A DNA stretch of 64,000 bases from NCBI GenBank assembly GCA_039619475.1, contig CM077116.1, positions 376,762,188 through 376,826,187 of the forward strand, written 5' to 3'. Source of the stretch: Icerya purchasi. Its lineage: Eukaryota; Arthropoda; Insecta; Hemiptera; Monophlebidae. A program made the translations under genes and the position numbers. Position 1 is the first letter of the stretch. Each line of letters opens with the position of its first letter. Below are positions 13,275 through 24,399 of this stretch, one piece after another. Under the pieces are notes generated by a model, which saw nothing but the letters and a program-made list of their open reading frames with translations, was not told the DNA's origin and did no database searches.

Positions 13275-13293
13275 CAAGGGGCTGCGCCCCTTG
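13275..13293 (+). other. Candidate Helitron 3'-terminal hairpin
   Basis: CAAGGGGCTGCGCCCCTTG is a perfect short palindrome in very AT-rich DNA, about 145 bp after the helicase stop. Helitrons carry such a hairpin about 10 bp before a CTRR end. An exact CTRR terminus is not obvious here. Confidence 0.5.
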
Positions 13294-13944
13294 ACTCCTC
13301 TTCTTTATATTTCTGTCTCATTCTCTTTTATACTTTGTATAAAATGATCAAAATTTACGACGCAATTCTTAAGTCGCCCCACATTAGATTTTATAACGAA
13401 AATATGTCCCAGTTTTATATAATAAAAAAAAAAAAAAATACAACCAATAACTTATACTATAAATTTTATTAATCTAGCAAAACAACTTAACATAATGCAA
13501 GACATATAAATAATACTTTTTTGCATTTTCATGGTATTATTAAATTAGCAATATAGTCTTTACATGCTTCTCCCTATGGTGGGACTTCTTATTCATCAAT
13601 CTGCACAGTAATAAGAAGTGTATTCATTATGTTTCTAAAAACGAAAACCACTACCGAATGCAAACGTGAATTGTGGAAACGAAAATGGGCAACGAACTAT
13701 GCAATAGCAAAGATTTTGCCACATTTATATGTGATACACCTTTTGGTTCTAAAATGACAGATGTAGAAAAGTTTGAAGCGTTAAAATAAAACAAACGTTA
13801 CATAAAATTGGGACATTTTTTGGGACATGTGTTTCCTTTTCGTAATACTTTTTACATTCTTACTTATCTTCATATATTGTTATATTAGTTATTTCTTTTA
13901 ATAACACTTCACTTAATATGTAGATACTTAAGTCAAATATCTTT
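13294..13944. other. Non-coding stretch with a weak coding trace
   Basis: Mostly AT-rich. Around 13680-13790 the words CDTPFGSKMTDVEKFEALK appear in one plus-strand frame, perhaps a scrap of a zinc-finger/hAT transposase N terminus. It is too short to call. Confidence 0.35.
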
Positions 13945-14154
13945 TTATGTTGCTGAGGCCAAAGATATATATTCAGATTCAGCTGACGATAACGTAGTTA
14001 TTGACTGCTTTTTAGTATACCAACACACTATATTATTAAATATTTTAAATAAAAATCCATCAGCCGCAAAATGTACGCCAGCGAACCCTTCTATTACATT
14101 ACTTTCACTGTTACATTTTTTATATATTAACCCATCCGCACATATGGGGAACAT
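13945..14154 (-). pseudogene. Ty1/copia RNase H fragment
   Basis: The minus frame reads GFLFKIFNN, then VCWYTKKQSI, then TLSSAESEYISL, which is the RNase H segment at the 3' end of copia-type polyproteins. The frame stops just after SLASAT. It is on the same strand as the copia RT at 18.9-19.6 kb, about 4.8 kb downstream of it in transcription order, so the two could be one element split by later insertions. Separate copies are equally possible. Confidence 0.85.
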
Positions 14155-14589
14155 AATTTTATATTTATTTTAAAATATATTGTGTCCGATAGGGAACATC
14201 CTATTTAATCAAATAATATTGATATATATATATATATATATACAGTATTGATTAGAGTGGGAGTTAAAAGAAATTTTTCTAAGTGATTTTGTTTGTTTAC
14301 AATTAGCGATTTCAGTGTGTTTTTATAATTTTTAGGAGGTATATAGTTAAAGTTTTCATTAATTTTGTTGTAGAAAAGTATGTAGTTTGCTTATCATTCA
14401 TTACACAATCATTTATATCAACAATAGAATTGTAATATTTTTTTGAACTTCTATGTTCCGCTTTAGGAACATTGCAACTGAATGGATATGGTTCTACCAC
14501 TGCCATTGTATTACATCTTTCTGATATATAAGCAAATAGTAATTACAAACTATTTTGTGACAAATATTTTGTGAGTTAATTTCTATTTA
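14155..14589. other. AT-rich stretch with a TA microsatellite
   Basis: A TA dinucleotide run lies at about 14223-14241. No gene seen. Confidence 0.5.
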
Positions 14590-14718
14590 TCAGTCACCAA
14601 GTAAAAATGTAGGCAAATTCATAAAAGAAACTGCAGCGCTTTTAAAAAACCTAAATAATAAGGATCATTTTTTGATATGCGGGGATTTCAATATTAATTT
14701 ACTTCTACATAATACTCA
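14590..14718 (+). pseudogene. Non-LTR endonuclease (APE-type) fragment
   Basis: The plus frame reads ALLKNLNNKDHFLICGDFNINLL. The GDFN motif with flanking hydrophobic residues is the conserved block of the apurinic-like endonuclease domain in LINEs. The fragment is cut off at 14719, where a different GC-richer repeat begins. Confidence 0.75.
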
Positions 14719-15655
14719 GCCCCGGATCCGGGAGGGGCAAACGGGATACCTGCTCCGGGTGGCAGTTTCAGGGGGCGCCAAAATCATAATTTATCTATAT
14801 ATACATATGTATAAAAATGAAACGGCGTATGTTTATGGGCGAAAAACTCGAAAAGTAGTGGATGGATTGACTTGAAAGTTTTACATAACATTGAATTTCT
14901 ATATAAGAGTGTTTGCATAATTTTTTTATCCCTAAGTTTTCCCGGGGACGGGAAATTCTAAGCGTTTTTAAGGGACGCAATCTATGATTTGTTTTCGGCA
15001 TTATAGCGAGGAATTTCAGGAAAACGTATTGTGGCTGTACATATATGCGGGAGGTTCTGTAATTGCATAAGTGTGTGTAAATAAAGTATGCGGCGAAAGT
15101 CTACAATCAATGATGAGATAAGTGGCGGAGAATATATATGGATGAGAGAGAGAAAAAGTGTGCAGCAACAGTTTTTAAAAGAAACCGATCATTACCGGCG
15201 AGCTGCTAGAAAAAAAAATGCGATTTTCAACACTGTTCGTGATTTTGATGGGTAGAGTGCTGGAGAATGTTGAACCGCATGACATTTGAAATTGTGATCT
15301 GCACTGTGCATACTATCTTTTCCAAAGTAGTTGTCTTTTTTTCGTTACAATTTAAAATTTCGACCAGGCGGTTTGATTATTGCATCATCCATCGTTTACT
15401 GAAACCAGATGGTCAGCTAAACACCAAGCTGTTACTGCTCTATTAAATAACTTACCGGAAGTTGTTAGAGCTCTAGAAGAAATTTAAGAATTCTCTCTAG
15501 CCGCAGAATCTAAGTATGAAGCTGGTCATTTACTACGTGCCATGATGGATTTTATATTTATCTTCAACTTATCAATTTGGGATAATATTCTTCGAGAAAT
15601 TAATAGAGTGAACATTGAAATACAAAAAGAGGGTATTATCATATTTTAGGTACGG
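14719..15655 (+). mobile_element. hAT-like transposon remnant
   Basis: It begins abruptly with a GC-rich terminus, CAGCCCCGGATCCGGGAGGG, that interrupts the LINE endonuclease fragment. It also contains a hAT transposase scrap at 15388-15648. The right terminus was not recognised, so the extent is approximate. Joining the terminus and the transposase into one element is an inference. Confidence 0.5.
15388..15648 (+). pseudogene. hAT transposase fragment (ZMYM1-like class)
   Basis: Plus-strand fragments read FTETRWSAKHQAV and LLNNLPEVVRALEEI, then a stop. In another frame follow ESKYEAGHLLRAMM and FIFNLSIWDNILREINRVNI. This is the middle of the catalytic region of hAT transposases that resemble zinc-finger MYM-type or 52-kDa-repressor proteins. 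There is at least one stop and one frameshift, and both ends are missing. Confidence 0.75.
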
Positions 15656-15834
15656 TTGCTAACAATTATTAATAAAAAAATTTAAAAAAAATAAACATTC
15701 AGTATATATATATATATTTTTTTTTTTTTATTTTATTAAAAATTATTCAAATAAAACCGGCGACAATATATTTGATTAATGTATTTGCACATATTTTTTT
15801 TTTTTCATTTCGTTATCCGAGTCGGATGTCGTGA

Positions 15835-17093
15835 CCTTATTTGACGCAAGATACAACACGTCGCCATTTATACCGATCGTGTGATAAATCTATGGTATGT
15901 TGTAAATTTAATCTGCATATTTTCTTGATCTGGTCGATGTAGCGGTTCTTTGGTCTGCCTTTCTTCCTTTTCCTCTCGACCTTTTCCATCAAAATCGTTT
16001 TCTCCAGCCCATTTGCTCTTACTATATGACCGAAAAAGCCTAGCATACGTTTCCTGATGGATGTTAATAGCCGTCGGTTGGTTTCGATCTTGAGCTCTTT
16101 TAACACGTACTCGTTTGTCCTATGGGCCGTCCATGGGATTCTTAAGATTTTTCGGTACCCTTTCATTTCGAAAGCTGCGATCTGCCTTCCCATGGTTTCA
16201 TTGATCGTCCATGTTTCCGATCCGTAAGTCGCTACAGAGAACACCAAAGTTTGCAGGAGTCGTAATTTTGTTAGTTTAGAGATCTTTATGATCTTTCCAT
16301 ATACGATTAAGCTTTCCCATCGCGGTGCTCGCCAGTGCTATCCGTCTCTTTATTTCTTCGTCTGATCCTCCAATTCTTGAAATGCAGGCACCCAAATAGA
16401 TTAATTTATCTTGGGTTTGTATATCTTGTAGCATTTTTAACGGTTGTTGGATTTTGTTAACCTTATCAATAACTAACATCGAACACTTTTGTTTGTTGAG
16501 TACTAAACCGGTCTCTTTTCCAGCCGTTTCTATTCTTAATAACAATTCGTACATTTCCCTTTCTGTGCTGGCCAGTACTGCCGTATCATCTGCAAATCTT
16601 ATGTTTGTGATTTTCTCACCTCCGAATGATATTCCCTCATGCCAACCGTCCATTGTCTGTCTTATAATCCATTCTCCAGAAATATTGAAGAGAATCAGTG
16701 ATATACAACAGCCTTGGCGTACTCCCTTTTTTGCTGCATACTCACTGGATTTATTGGTCTCCAGTTTTATATGTCCTTTGTTATTTACGTACAGTTGTTG
16801 TATGAGGTAAATTAGATGTTTTGGTGTACCCATTTCTAATAAAATTTGCGTCACAGTTTTGGCCATTTAATGTTATCAAAAGCTTTATTATAGTCTAAAA
16901 AACAAAGCAGCCCCGGAATGTTATATTCATTAAGTTTCTCTATTATTTGCCTTACGTTTAATATCTGTTCTCGGGTGCTTTTACCCGGCATAAAACCAGC
17001 TTGTTCTTTAGAAATTTGTGGAAGTAGATAATAATTGAGGCGATCTTGTATTATATATAATAATATTTTGCTAGCATGGTTAATCAGAGCCAC
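15835..17093 (-). pseudogene. Non-LTR reverse transcriptase, 5'-truncated and frameshifted
   Basis: Three minus-strand blocks form one RT in order. 17093-16851 has the finger/palm start (QAGFMPGKSTREQI and FLDYNKAFD, the first catalytic Asp). 16866-16276 has KGVRQGCCIS and the catalytic FADDTAVLA motif. 16247-15837 has the C-terminal YGSETW, RILRIPWTAHRTN-like, FGHIVRANGLEKT and GRPKNRYIDQIK stretch. The breaks near 16860 and 16280 are single frameshifts, because homology resumes at once in another frame. The endonuclease domain is missing. A run of A on the minus strand just after the stop (about 15790-15808) is the likely 3' tail. It shares its 3'-end words with the fragment at 260-688. Confidence 0.9.
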
Positions 17094-18774
17094 ATAAAAA
17101 CATAAAATATAACAAAATATGTAAAATGTTTAATTTTTCTTCTATGTCGAGGAGTATCCTCTCGCGTTAAACGCCAGCGGTAATCGTCTAACATGGCTGC
17201 ATCCCAACGACCTTGAAACCGTTCTTCAATCCTCTTTACATCTTGGTGAAACCACTCTCCCTGTTCATAGCTCACGGCTCCAATATTTGAAGGGAAAAAA
17301 GAGAAATGAGAATGGAGAAAATGAATTTTTAATGACATTCGGCAACCCATCTTTTTATACGTGTGTATCCAGGGGCGGATCTAGAAAGATACTTTGCGAG
17401 GGGAAATAATATAATTATGTAATATCTTATACGGTAGACCGTAAATTTGAGAAATGCCTTGTTTCATAAAGAAAATTAAACAGCGACCTCTTTAGAAATT
17501 TAAAAATGTTTTAAAAATACATAACTATTACAATTTTTAATTTAACTTTTGCTTCTTTTTTTTAAGGGTGAAAAATATACAAATTATAAAATTGTGGCTA
17601 AAATGGTAGTTCAGAATTTGAGTAGTGAATTACTAGAAATAATAAAACGATAGTATTTGTTATTAGATTTTAATCCTTTTTTTCTTTTGTTAGTAATCCG
17701 ATCCGAATTGTTTGTCTGTGAGCAAGTAAAACAGATATATCTACATATTTCTCATTGAACTATTTTTATTTAGATTGCAAAATAAAAATTAAAAATAAAT
17801 AAAAAAGATAAAAGATCGACGATAGTTGCATTTAGAATAAAAACGTAACATTAATAGTTTTACTAGAAAGCAGTATTAAATATTAGTTATAATTAAATCC
17901 ATATGTTGTAACATTTATACAAATTTTTGATAGTATAAATTAAGTTTCTCTGTTATAAAAAAAATTTTTATCGAACATTTGATACTTTTGGGGGGAAATG
18001 TCCCCTATCCCCCCCCCATGTGGATCCGCTACTGGTGTAACAAATTTTTTACCAACAGTTACGTATTTTCCGGCTCTACGATTACCTAAAAACCCTTCAA
18101 CAATAGCTTTTAACAATGCCAATACGTCTAGCTCTTTATCGGTCAGTTTTTAATCCAAATTTTGGTCTTTCATTAATTGACGTATTTGTGGTCCGATAAT
18201 TATCCCTTCTTTTAACTTTGCGTCACTTAATTTTGTAAAAATTGACTTTAAATATAAAAATCCGCCGACATTTTTATTCATTGCTTTCACAAAATTCTTC
18301 ATTAAGCCGAGCTTTATATGTAGGGGAGATAAAATAACGTCTTCGGGATCAATTAAAGGCAAGTATTTTACATTTGATATTTATCGTACACACGAATTCC
18401 ATTCGTTTTGGGCAATCTTTTATCAAGTAGCGCTTGCACTTCTGCTGTCCCACATACAAAGAAAACAACAGTACTTAGTGAATCCATCTTGCAAACCAAG
18501 TAACATAACTCTATTATTTTCAGGTCAGCACACACTTTCCACTTAAAATCTTTCTGTATTTTGTTAAATCTAGAATTGATTTCATATTTTCATATATTAT
18601 CCTGAAAAACTGTATAATTACATTCACAATTAGCTGTTCACAAAGATACTGAGATAAAATAAACATATTTCGTTGATAGTGACAATTTTTACCAATATGA
18701 GTAAAATGAGGGTAGTTAAAAAAGTTATCAGTGTATACTGGAAAAGAAGACGTGATAGAAAAAAAGACAAGCAC
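17090..18774 (-). pseudogene. Fossil member of a repetitive arthropod gene family, split by an insertion
   Basis: Minus-strand blocks in order: WKVCADLKI (about 18545), GLQDGFTKYCCFLCMWDSR in a shifted frame (about 18500-18440), SPLHIKLGLMKNFVKAMNKN (18330), KEGIIIGPQIRQLMKD (18200), VEGFLGNRRAGKY (18090). After a 665-bp insertion come MGCRMSLKIHFLHSHFSFFP, GAVSYEQGEWFHQD and RFQGRWDAAMLDDY (17350-17180). I know these motifs from a multicopy family of unnamed proteins in many arthropod genomes, probably transposon-associated; I cannot name the function. Several frameshifts and stops exist, so it is a pseudogene. Its end abuts the LINE at 17093. Confidence 0.7.
17370..18034. mobile_element. 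Non-autonomous TIR element inserted in the fossil gene
   Basis: The termini CAGGGGCGGATCTAG and (reversed) CAGTAGCGGATCCACATG are inverted repeats, as in hAT-type MITEs. The surrounding fossil gene is continuous in homology across the insertion. GTGTA occurs on both sides (17363-17367 and 18035-18039), a plausible eroded target-site duplication. The inside is AT-rich with no transposase. Confidence 0.7.
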
Positions 18775-18829
18775 TGTCTTACTATTGTAACTAGTAGAAA
18801 TCTATTACAGCTATCCGTTTCGCGGGTAC

Positions 18830-19575
18830 CGAAATCGTGTCACACGGTGTAATTTATACAATCTAAGGTTTTTCTGAAAGAGAACTTCATTTCATTTATA
18901 ATTTCATCCGGGCTATTAATAGAAACGTTCGGTTTTTTTTGCAATCCTCCACATTGAATCTCTTCAACATTTTTGCAATGTGATCCGTTTGATTTAATAT
19001 TAGTTTACCATTATCGCGTTCTATATTTATACCTAAAAATTTATTTAGTTAATCGACGTCGGACATTTCAAAATGTTCACATAATAGTTTTTTATTTATA
19101 AATTCAATTGCATCACGATTACCGATAATTAATAAATCGTCTATGTAAAGTAACACATAAACCATTTTATCATTGACAATTTTAAAAAATAAACATTTAT
19201 CAAACTTTAAACGACTAAATTCATTTAAAAAAAAAAAACTATTAAATTTTTCACACCAACATTTCGATGATTCTCTTAATCCATAAATAGATTTATTTAA
19301 ACGATAAACCTTACCTGTACCATCAGTATTATAATCTTCTGGTTGTTCTATATAGACGAGCGATTTTATTTTACCATTTAAAAAAGCAGACTTAACATCT
19401 GTTTGAATGATATCGTAGTCGAATTGATTTGCAATAGATAACATTATGCGTAATATACATATTCGCGCCACCGGCGAATATATTTCACACATTTCTAATA
19501 CATTTTCGTGTTGGAATCTACAAGCTAATAACCGAGCCTTATACTTCTTGGAACCGTCAGAGTTCTTTTCCGAAA
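18830..19575 (-). pseudogene. Ty1/copia reverse transcriptase fragment
   Basis: The minus frame 19594-19049 contains KKYKARLLACRF, IYSPVARI, then IIQTDVKSAFLNG with the first catalytic Asp, YRLNKSIYGLRES, and VLLYIDDLLIIGN with the catalytic DD at residues 152-153. A stop follows at 19049, but homology continues (LNKFLGINIERDNG and TDHIAKMLKRF) to about 18900, then a frameshift. Integrase, protease and the LTRs were not found nearby. The RT core itself is open, so inactivation may be modest, but the element is truncated. At about 19575 it joins a mariner fragment. Confidence 0.9.
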
Positions 19576-19880
19576 TTCCGGTCACTTTCTTCACACAGCG
19601 TCTCGTAACAGTTTTAAAACTGCAAGATAATATTCTTCATTAACACTGCGACTTTTTAGGACATATTTATGACACGCGGAACCCTCACAGTCGATAAAAA
19701 CAGTTAACACCCCTCCAGAACAAGGATCAATTTCGAGCGACTCCCGACCATTTTTAAACCAATTAAACCGCTCTTTTATTTACGTCTTACCCATGACTTG
19801 GTCTCCAAAACCTTTTTAAATAATTGTTTCCGTCGCCGAATGGCCAAGATTAAAATTTGAAGCAAATCCTTTGGTCGACG
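19576..19880 (-). pseudogene. Mariner transposase relic with internal deletion
   Basis: Minus-strand words: HSATETI and KGFGDQVMGKT, then ERFNWFKNGRESLEIDP, which form the N-terminal helix-turn-helix part of mariner transposases. They are followed almost at once by DCEGSACHKYV and SVNEEYYLAVLKLLRDAV, which normally lie more than 100 residues later. The first catalytic Asp (GDE) region is therefore deleted. In-frame stops also occur. It runs straight into copia sequence near 19575, so one has inserted in or recombined with the other. Confidence 0.75.
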
Positions 19881-20949
19881 CATTCCGTTCTTTTTGTAAA
19901 ATAAGAAATGCGACGCGATCAACTTTAAACGGACACGTGGAAACATGAAACTTCTACGAAAACCGGTCTAATGAATTCCGCGATGGAAAGGATAACAGGC
20001 GAAGGTTCCCTTTCCGCAATGACGTTTTTTTGACGACGCTTGAGCATTTTGTATTAGAGTTGCGAACAAAGGCCGGATACTTTTCGGGCAGAGTATGTGT
20101 ACAAAATTACTGAATTACAGTACAATTAAAGATTATTTTTTTTGGTAGTTAATAAGCAATATTGCGGAATAGCGTGTAAATAAAAAAAATCTTTAATAAT
20201 AACATTTTAACGAAAATATGAACAACTTTTAAATGAAAATGTTATTTCAAAAAATTTGCCACATGAGGTGCCAAAGATTTCGGGAAAAATCGGCTTAAAT
20301 TAGTATGCGGTATGTTAAAATCTTGCAGATTTTCAGATCTAAAGGAAATTAATTGAAGTGGATAAAATTGTTCTGATTCAACTGAAAGCCGATTCTTCTT
20401 ATCATTAAATCGAACAATGATCCGGAAAATCCTTTTTTTTTTATAAAAAATCTTTCTTCATTTTACATTTATTTGCAAAAGTAACGCGGTCTTATCCTTA
20501 ATTTTCATACATTAGTTTCCAAATTATTTGATTTTTCGCTTTGCGATAAGATAGCGCAATGAAAAGCATTTTTCTAAGTACTTTGGAGCATTTACAAAAC
20601 TATTTTGTTTTTTTTCTTCTTGTTATCTCCTTGGGCTCGCCAACAACGGACGATTACCCATCAACACGTGCAAATAGTAGCAAATAGGTGTCACAAGGAA
20701 TGGAACCTGACTAAGACTACTATACCAAGGATGGAGAGACAATGACAATCAACGTCGATAAATGCAAAACAAACGCATCCTGAAAAGAGAAGAAAATGTA
20801 CGAAACTAGTCTTTCCTTTTTTAATTAAGAAATCATTTTGACATTTTTATGTCTTTACTTTGGCACATAAACTCGAAAAGCGTCGCAAAATGGAAGCGTT
20901 ATAGAAAAACGTTACGAAAATTTCATGTCTTTACACTGATTTCAAGCTG
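19881..20949. other. Non-coding stretch
   Basis: No recognisable gene or element; low-complexity AT runs. Confidence 0.45.
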
Positions 20950-21130
20950 AAAGGTCTGTTTCTCTTTATCGATAAAAAGAGCTGTACGATTTACCGATCG
21001 TAGTCTGTGGTGATTTCAACATCGATTTCCGTTTGGACGAGGGATTCCGATTACGTCATTTCATGAGTGAAACGTTCAGTTGTGAGCTGAATAAAAGTGT
21101 TCTTCACAGGAAGGTTGTAATAAAACAAGT
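20950..21130 (+). pseudogene. Endonuclease (GDFN-type) fragment of a retroelement
   Basis: The plus frame reads YDLPIVVCGDFNIDFRLDEG and FRLRHFMSETFSCELN. The GDFN core followed by an MSETF-like segment is typical of APE-type endonuclease domains in arthropod retroelements. No RT follows; the ETS terminal exon lies just downstream on the other strand. Confidence 0.7.
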
Positions 21131-21235
21131 AGAAGGCTTCAAAATGCCCGTTTAAAAATGTAAAACAAACTCTAGTAATAAATTGTTTTTCTATTGCTTT
21201 CTCGAGCATACCTCTATATGAATTATCTGAGCACT

Positions 21236-21241
21236 TTTATT
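21236..21241 (-). terminator. Candidate polyadenylation signal of the ETS gene
   Basis: AATAAA on the minus strand, 215 nt after the ETS stop codon. Other A-rich hexamers exist nearby, so the used site is uncertain. Confidence 0.4.
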
Positions 21242-21455
21242 GACAGTCGGTTATTTTTCTTTTTTTGATCATTCGAAATCAATTTTTAAAAAGTTTATAC
21301 AAAATTATATTTTAATAAAAAAAAGAGGAAATAATAATAATCATAATAATAATAATAATAAGTAGAAGAAAAAAAAGAGAAAATAATACAAATGTAACAA
21401 AATAACGTACATCTAACTATAGTTATATTATCTATATAAAATGCGTATTGAACGA

Positions 21456-21792
21456 TTACGTGTAAGGTGGATATCGAGGAGGTTGAGCCGTCGTTGGGTG
21501 GTGTAAAGGATATATAGAAGGAAAATTGGCAGCAGATGCTGCCCAATAGGAAGATGATTGTAACAAAGAAGTAGGAACTGTCGTTGTCGGTGCAGCTGAT
21601 GTTTGCATCGGATTTGCTGATTGGTAAAAAGAGGTAAACTCCAGAGGCATTTGCGAGTATTTATACGGTTCTGAGGAGGAACTTGCGGATTGATTTTGAG
21701 CTTGACAAGCTGCCATTAGTCCGTGGAAATCAAATTTATACGCATACCTTTTTCCGTGAACTTTGGTCATTATGTTCTTATCGTAGTAATAT
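21456..21792 (-). CDS. ETS transcription factor (ERG/FLI class), terminal exon
   Basis: The minus-strand exon starts after TTACAG (acceptor at 21794-21793) and ends at TAA 21458-21456. Joined to 31435-31687 it completes the ETS domain: [22 protein letters not shown] is the end of recognition helix 3 and strands 3-4. The tail ([19 protein letters not shown], then SSYWAASAA and IYP) matches the ERG/FLI-type C terminus, which has a similar YKY and YW..IYP arrangement. The product binds GGAA-core DNA in the nucleus. In flies the candidates are Ets21C and Ets65A, which I cannot separate from this alone. Phase is exact: the upstream exon ends with CG and this one begins with A, giving the Arg codon. 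Confidence 0.95.
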
Positions 21793-22229
21793 CTGTAACG
21801 AGATAGCAAAAAAAAATTAAAAATTATCGATAAATCAAAGGCATAATATACGATTTTAGACTATTTTATATTAATTATGTCAAATAAAACAATAATTAAA
21901 ACACTACTGGCTTTTTAGTTTTACATTTTAAGTTGACATGAATCTGGTCAAATCGTGAAGTTTTTGTAAATGTTCGAAATGGTGTACAGGTGTGTCGTAT
22001 CGTTATTGATACGCCTACTTTTTAACCATATTGGGCCATATAAATTGTTTTCTAATCGAAACCGGGTGGCTGATTTCAATTATGAATTTTATCGAAAATT
22101 GTATTACGAAATTTTCCCGTCTTAAGAGGACGCTCGTGTTCATCATGCATGAGTACACTGCTTGATTTGAAACTTAATTATTACCCAAATTCAGTAACGT
22201 CCGAATTTTGGGGGCTTTTTTTGCTCGCG

Positions 22230-23630
22230 AGCGATGTCACCCTCTGTATAATCGTCTGCCATCGTCTCGGTCCTTGAGAAATAATTCGTTATTTTTGTTG
22301 CCGTTGATGTGCAGTATGTTGGATGTTCACTGTGATGTCTTCAGTTGACGTGGTTGGTGAGTGATTCTGCGGTAGGGCGAATGTAGTGGTCTGTGATTAC
22401 GATTGATTTACGGAAGTGTTTCACTATAATATAGATTGGCAACAGCTTGCGATCATGTGTACTGTAACTTTTCTCTGTCAGTGACGACCGCTACTGCTTC
22501 ATTTAGTAAGGCATCTATTGCCTCAGCAGACGCGTCATATGGCGATAGTAAGTTTGCGGTTTGACTAGAAAGTTTAAAAAACTGCTAGTGTATGATTCTC
22601 GTTACCTCAAAAGCCTTCAGCGACCTGTTAGATCGTATAATCTTCGACCAGTTTCTCTTTTTTTTGAATCCTTTCGTTAGATTGATTAAAGGCGAACTGC
22701 GTCAGGTGTGGAATCCATCGTAAAACTTCAATATTCTCAAGTATCGGCGTAAGCCATCAACTATTTGTGAGGCAAAGGATCTTCATTGTTGCTTTTACCC
22801 GACCTAGATCATTCGCCGAGAGATGGTGCCTCACGAATGTCAAGTTAGGCACTTCGAAATTCATCATGGTTTATTTTCAATTCGTTTAACTTAAACTTTT
22901 GGAGAACCTGTTCTATGTGTTTTAAGTATGGCTCGTCATTCTTAGATGCGATAAGAATGTGGTCTTACGGTATGATAAACGGCATGTTGCAAAATAGCTT
23001 GTTCATAAATCGCTGAATGGTTGCACTGCCATTATGTAATCGAATCACCTTACATTCGAAGAGACCAAAGAAGCGATTACGGCAGTTTTTTTTTTTTTTT
23101 TTGCGTTAATTAAATTGTACGCATGCCGCAAATCGATTTTGAAAGATACTTCTTTGTTCGCCAGTGATGCATGCATATCTTGGTCGGTACTCGGGAGCGA
23201 TTGAATGAGTTACTGTATTCAATCGTCTACAATCACCACAAATACATCGTTCATTGCTTTTTCGCCCCATGACTAGCAGATTAAGGAGAAATCGACGAGG
23301 TGTATTCATTGTTTAACGTCGCTTTAACATATTCCAATTGTTTTGCTGGCAGTCGTCCCGCGATCAGAGGGCCGCTGGTTTTAATAAAATGTCAAACGCC
23401 AGTACGGATGTTTTTCGACCTCGGAGCATACTGAACGAGTAGTGTATTAATGAGCAAATGTAAACCCGAATCATGTCTGTGGAATTTATTTCGCTCACTA
23501 TAGATCCGATGATTTCATTTTGCACCAATTTTCTGCCGCTCGAATCCAACAACAGGTTGAATTTACACAGAAAGCTCCGACTATTGGTGACATCGGCGAT
23601 TAAAAAATTCCATACAAATGTATGTTCCAA
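22230..23630 (-). pseudogene. Ty3/gypsy pol relic (protease, RT, RNase H)
   Basis: The protease tail FVWNFLIADV and CKFNLLLDSSGRKL lies near 23610. RT words are CGDCRRLNTVTHS (23240), FGLFECKVIRLHNG and FMNKLFCNMPF (23060-22990), then stop-DHILIASKND, where the catalytic Y-x-D-D has decayed to stop-D-H. The RNase H words YSTHDRKLLPIY and VKHFR are followed by ITDHYIRPTAESLTNH (about 22430-22340). An IVPKKNG-like thumb motif is barely visible. Multiple frames are needed, so it cannot be functional. Confidence 0.8.
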
Positions 23631-24099
23631 AGTTCACTGTTACCTTTCACATTGCGATGACTTTTATATTGGTTGCCAGTACTCCTTCGAACCGTGTGCC
23701 CTTTCTGTGACCGAAGCTGGCAACCAGAACATTGAGCACCAGTGGGTCTATAAGGTACCTGTTTAGAGCGTTCGATTTCTTAATTGTAACGCTTTCACTT
23801 AAACAACTGGTGAACGAAGCCACTGTACTTTGCGGCTTTCGAAACGAACACGGCGATCGGCATCGTGTGGATTTTCCTTAAAATGTTTTGCCAATACAAT
23901 GTCGAACTATGAGGTGAATTGCTTCTGCTTAGTGGAATCAGTCGCTTATCTGGTGACATACTTTTTGACCTTTCTTCTTTTCTTTTTAAGTCTTTGCTTA
24001 ACCGACGATTGAAGTGGTTTAGTTAGCCGTCTAACACTCGTGCTAGACGTTTCCAGGGTCACCCGCGCTATAAAGTTACCGTACTATTGTTTTTGTTCG

Positions 24100-24273
24100 C
24101 TTGTTTCGCGCTTCGTGGAGGTCTACATCTTGACCCCTGCGGAAATTCCAAACAAACAATGCAACATATACTGGATGACTGTAATGAATTTGCACCCTCA
24201 CATTTAACGTTAGAGGATATAAATGAACTAAAAGACGGAGCCATAGAGCCTGGTAAATTGAAACTAGAATTAT
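24100..24273 (+). pseudogene. Non-LTR retrotransposon C-terminal fragment
   Basis: The plus frame reads CGNSKQTMQHILDDC, then LTLEDINELKDGAIE and LKLEL before a stop. This is the zinc-knuckle-like end of RT polyproteins in arthropod LINEs (C-x-(n)-QTxxHIxxxC). It sits on the opposite strand inside the gypsy fossil. Confidence 0.8.
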
Positions 24274-24399
24274 AATTAAGAATTACAGGTATCATTATGT
24301 ACCACATTTCTTATATGTATAACCGACGATTATACGATAAGAAGGAGAAGACCTTTCTTCTAGAAATTTGGTGAACTGTTTCGTGAGGTTCGTTGTTGA

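Larger units (their letters stand above)
10855..13293 (+). mobile_element. Decayed Helitron, 3' part with helicase relic
   Basis: The plus strand carries the C-terminal part of a Helitron Rep/helicase and ends near a GC-rich hairpin (13275-13293) of the kind found just inside Helitron 3' ends. Sequence from about 10855 resembles the non-coding or early part of such elements, so the left limit is a guess. The Rep (HUH nuclease) part was not found. An 80-bp internal duplication (about 11212-11287 and 11362-11437) lies at the left of the coding relic. Confidence 0.65.

Noticed and set aside
16454..16810. 118-codon plus frame
   Set aside because: Antisense shadow of the LINE RT core.
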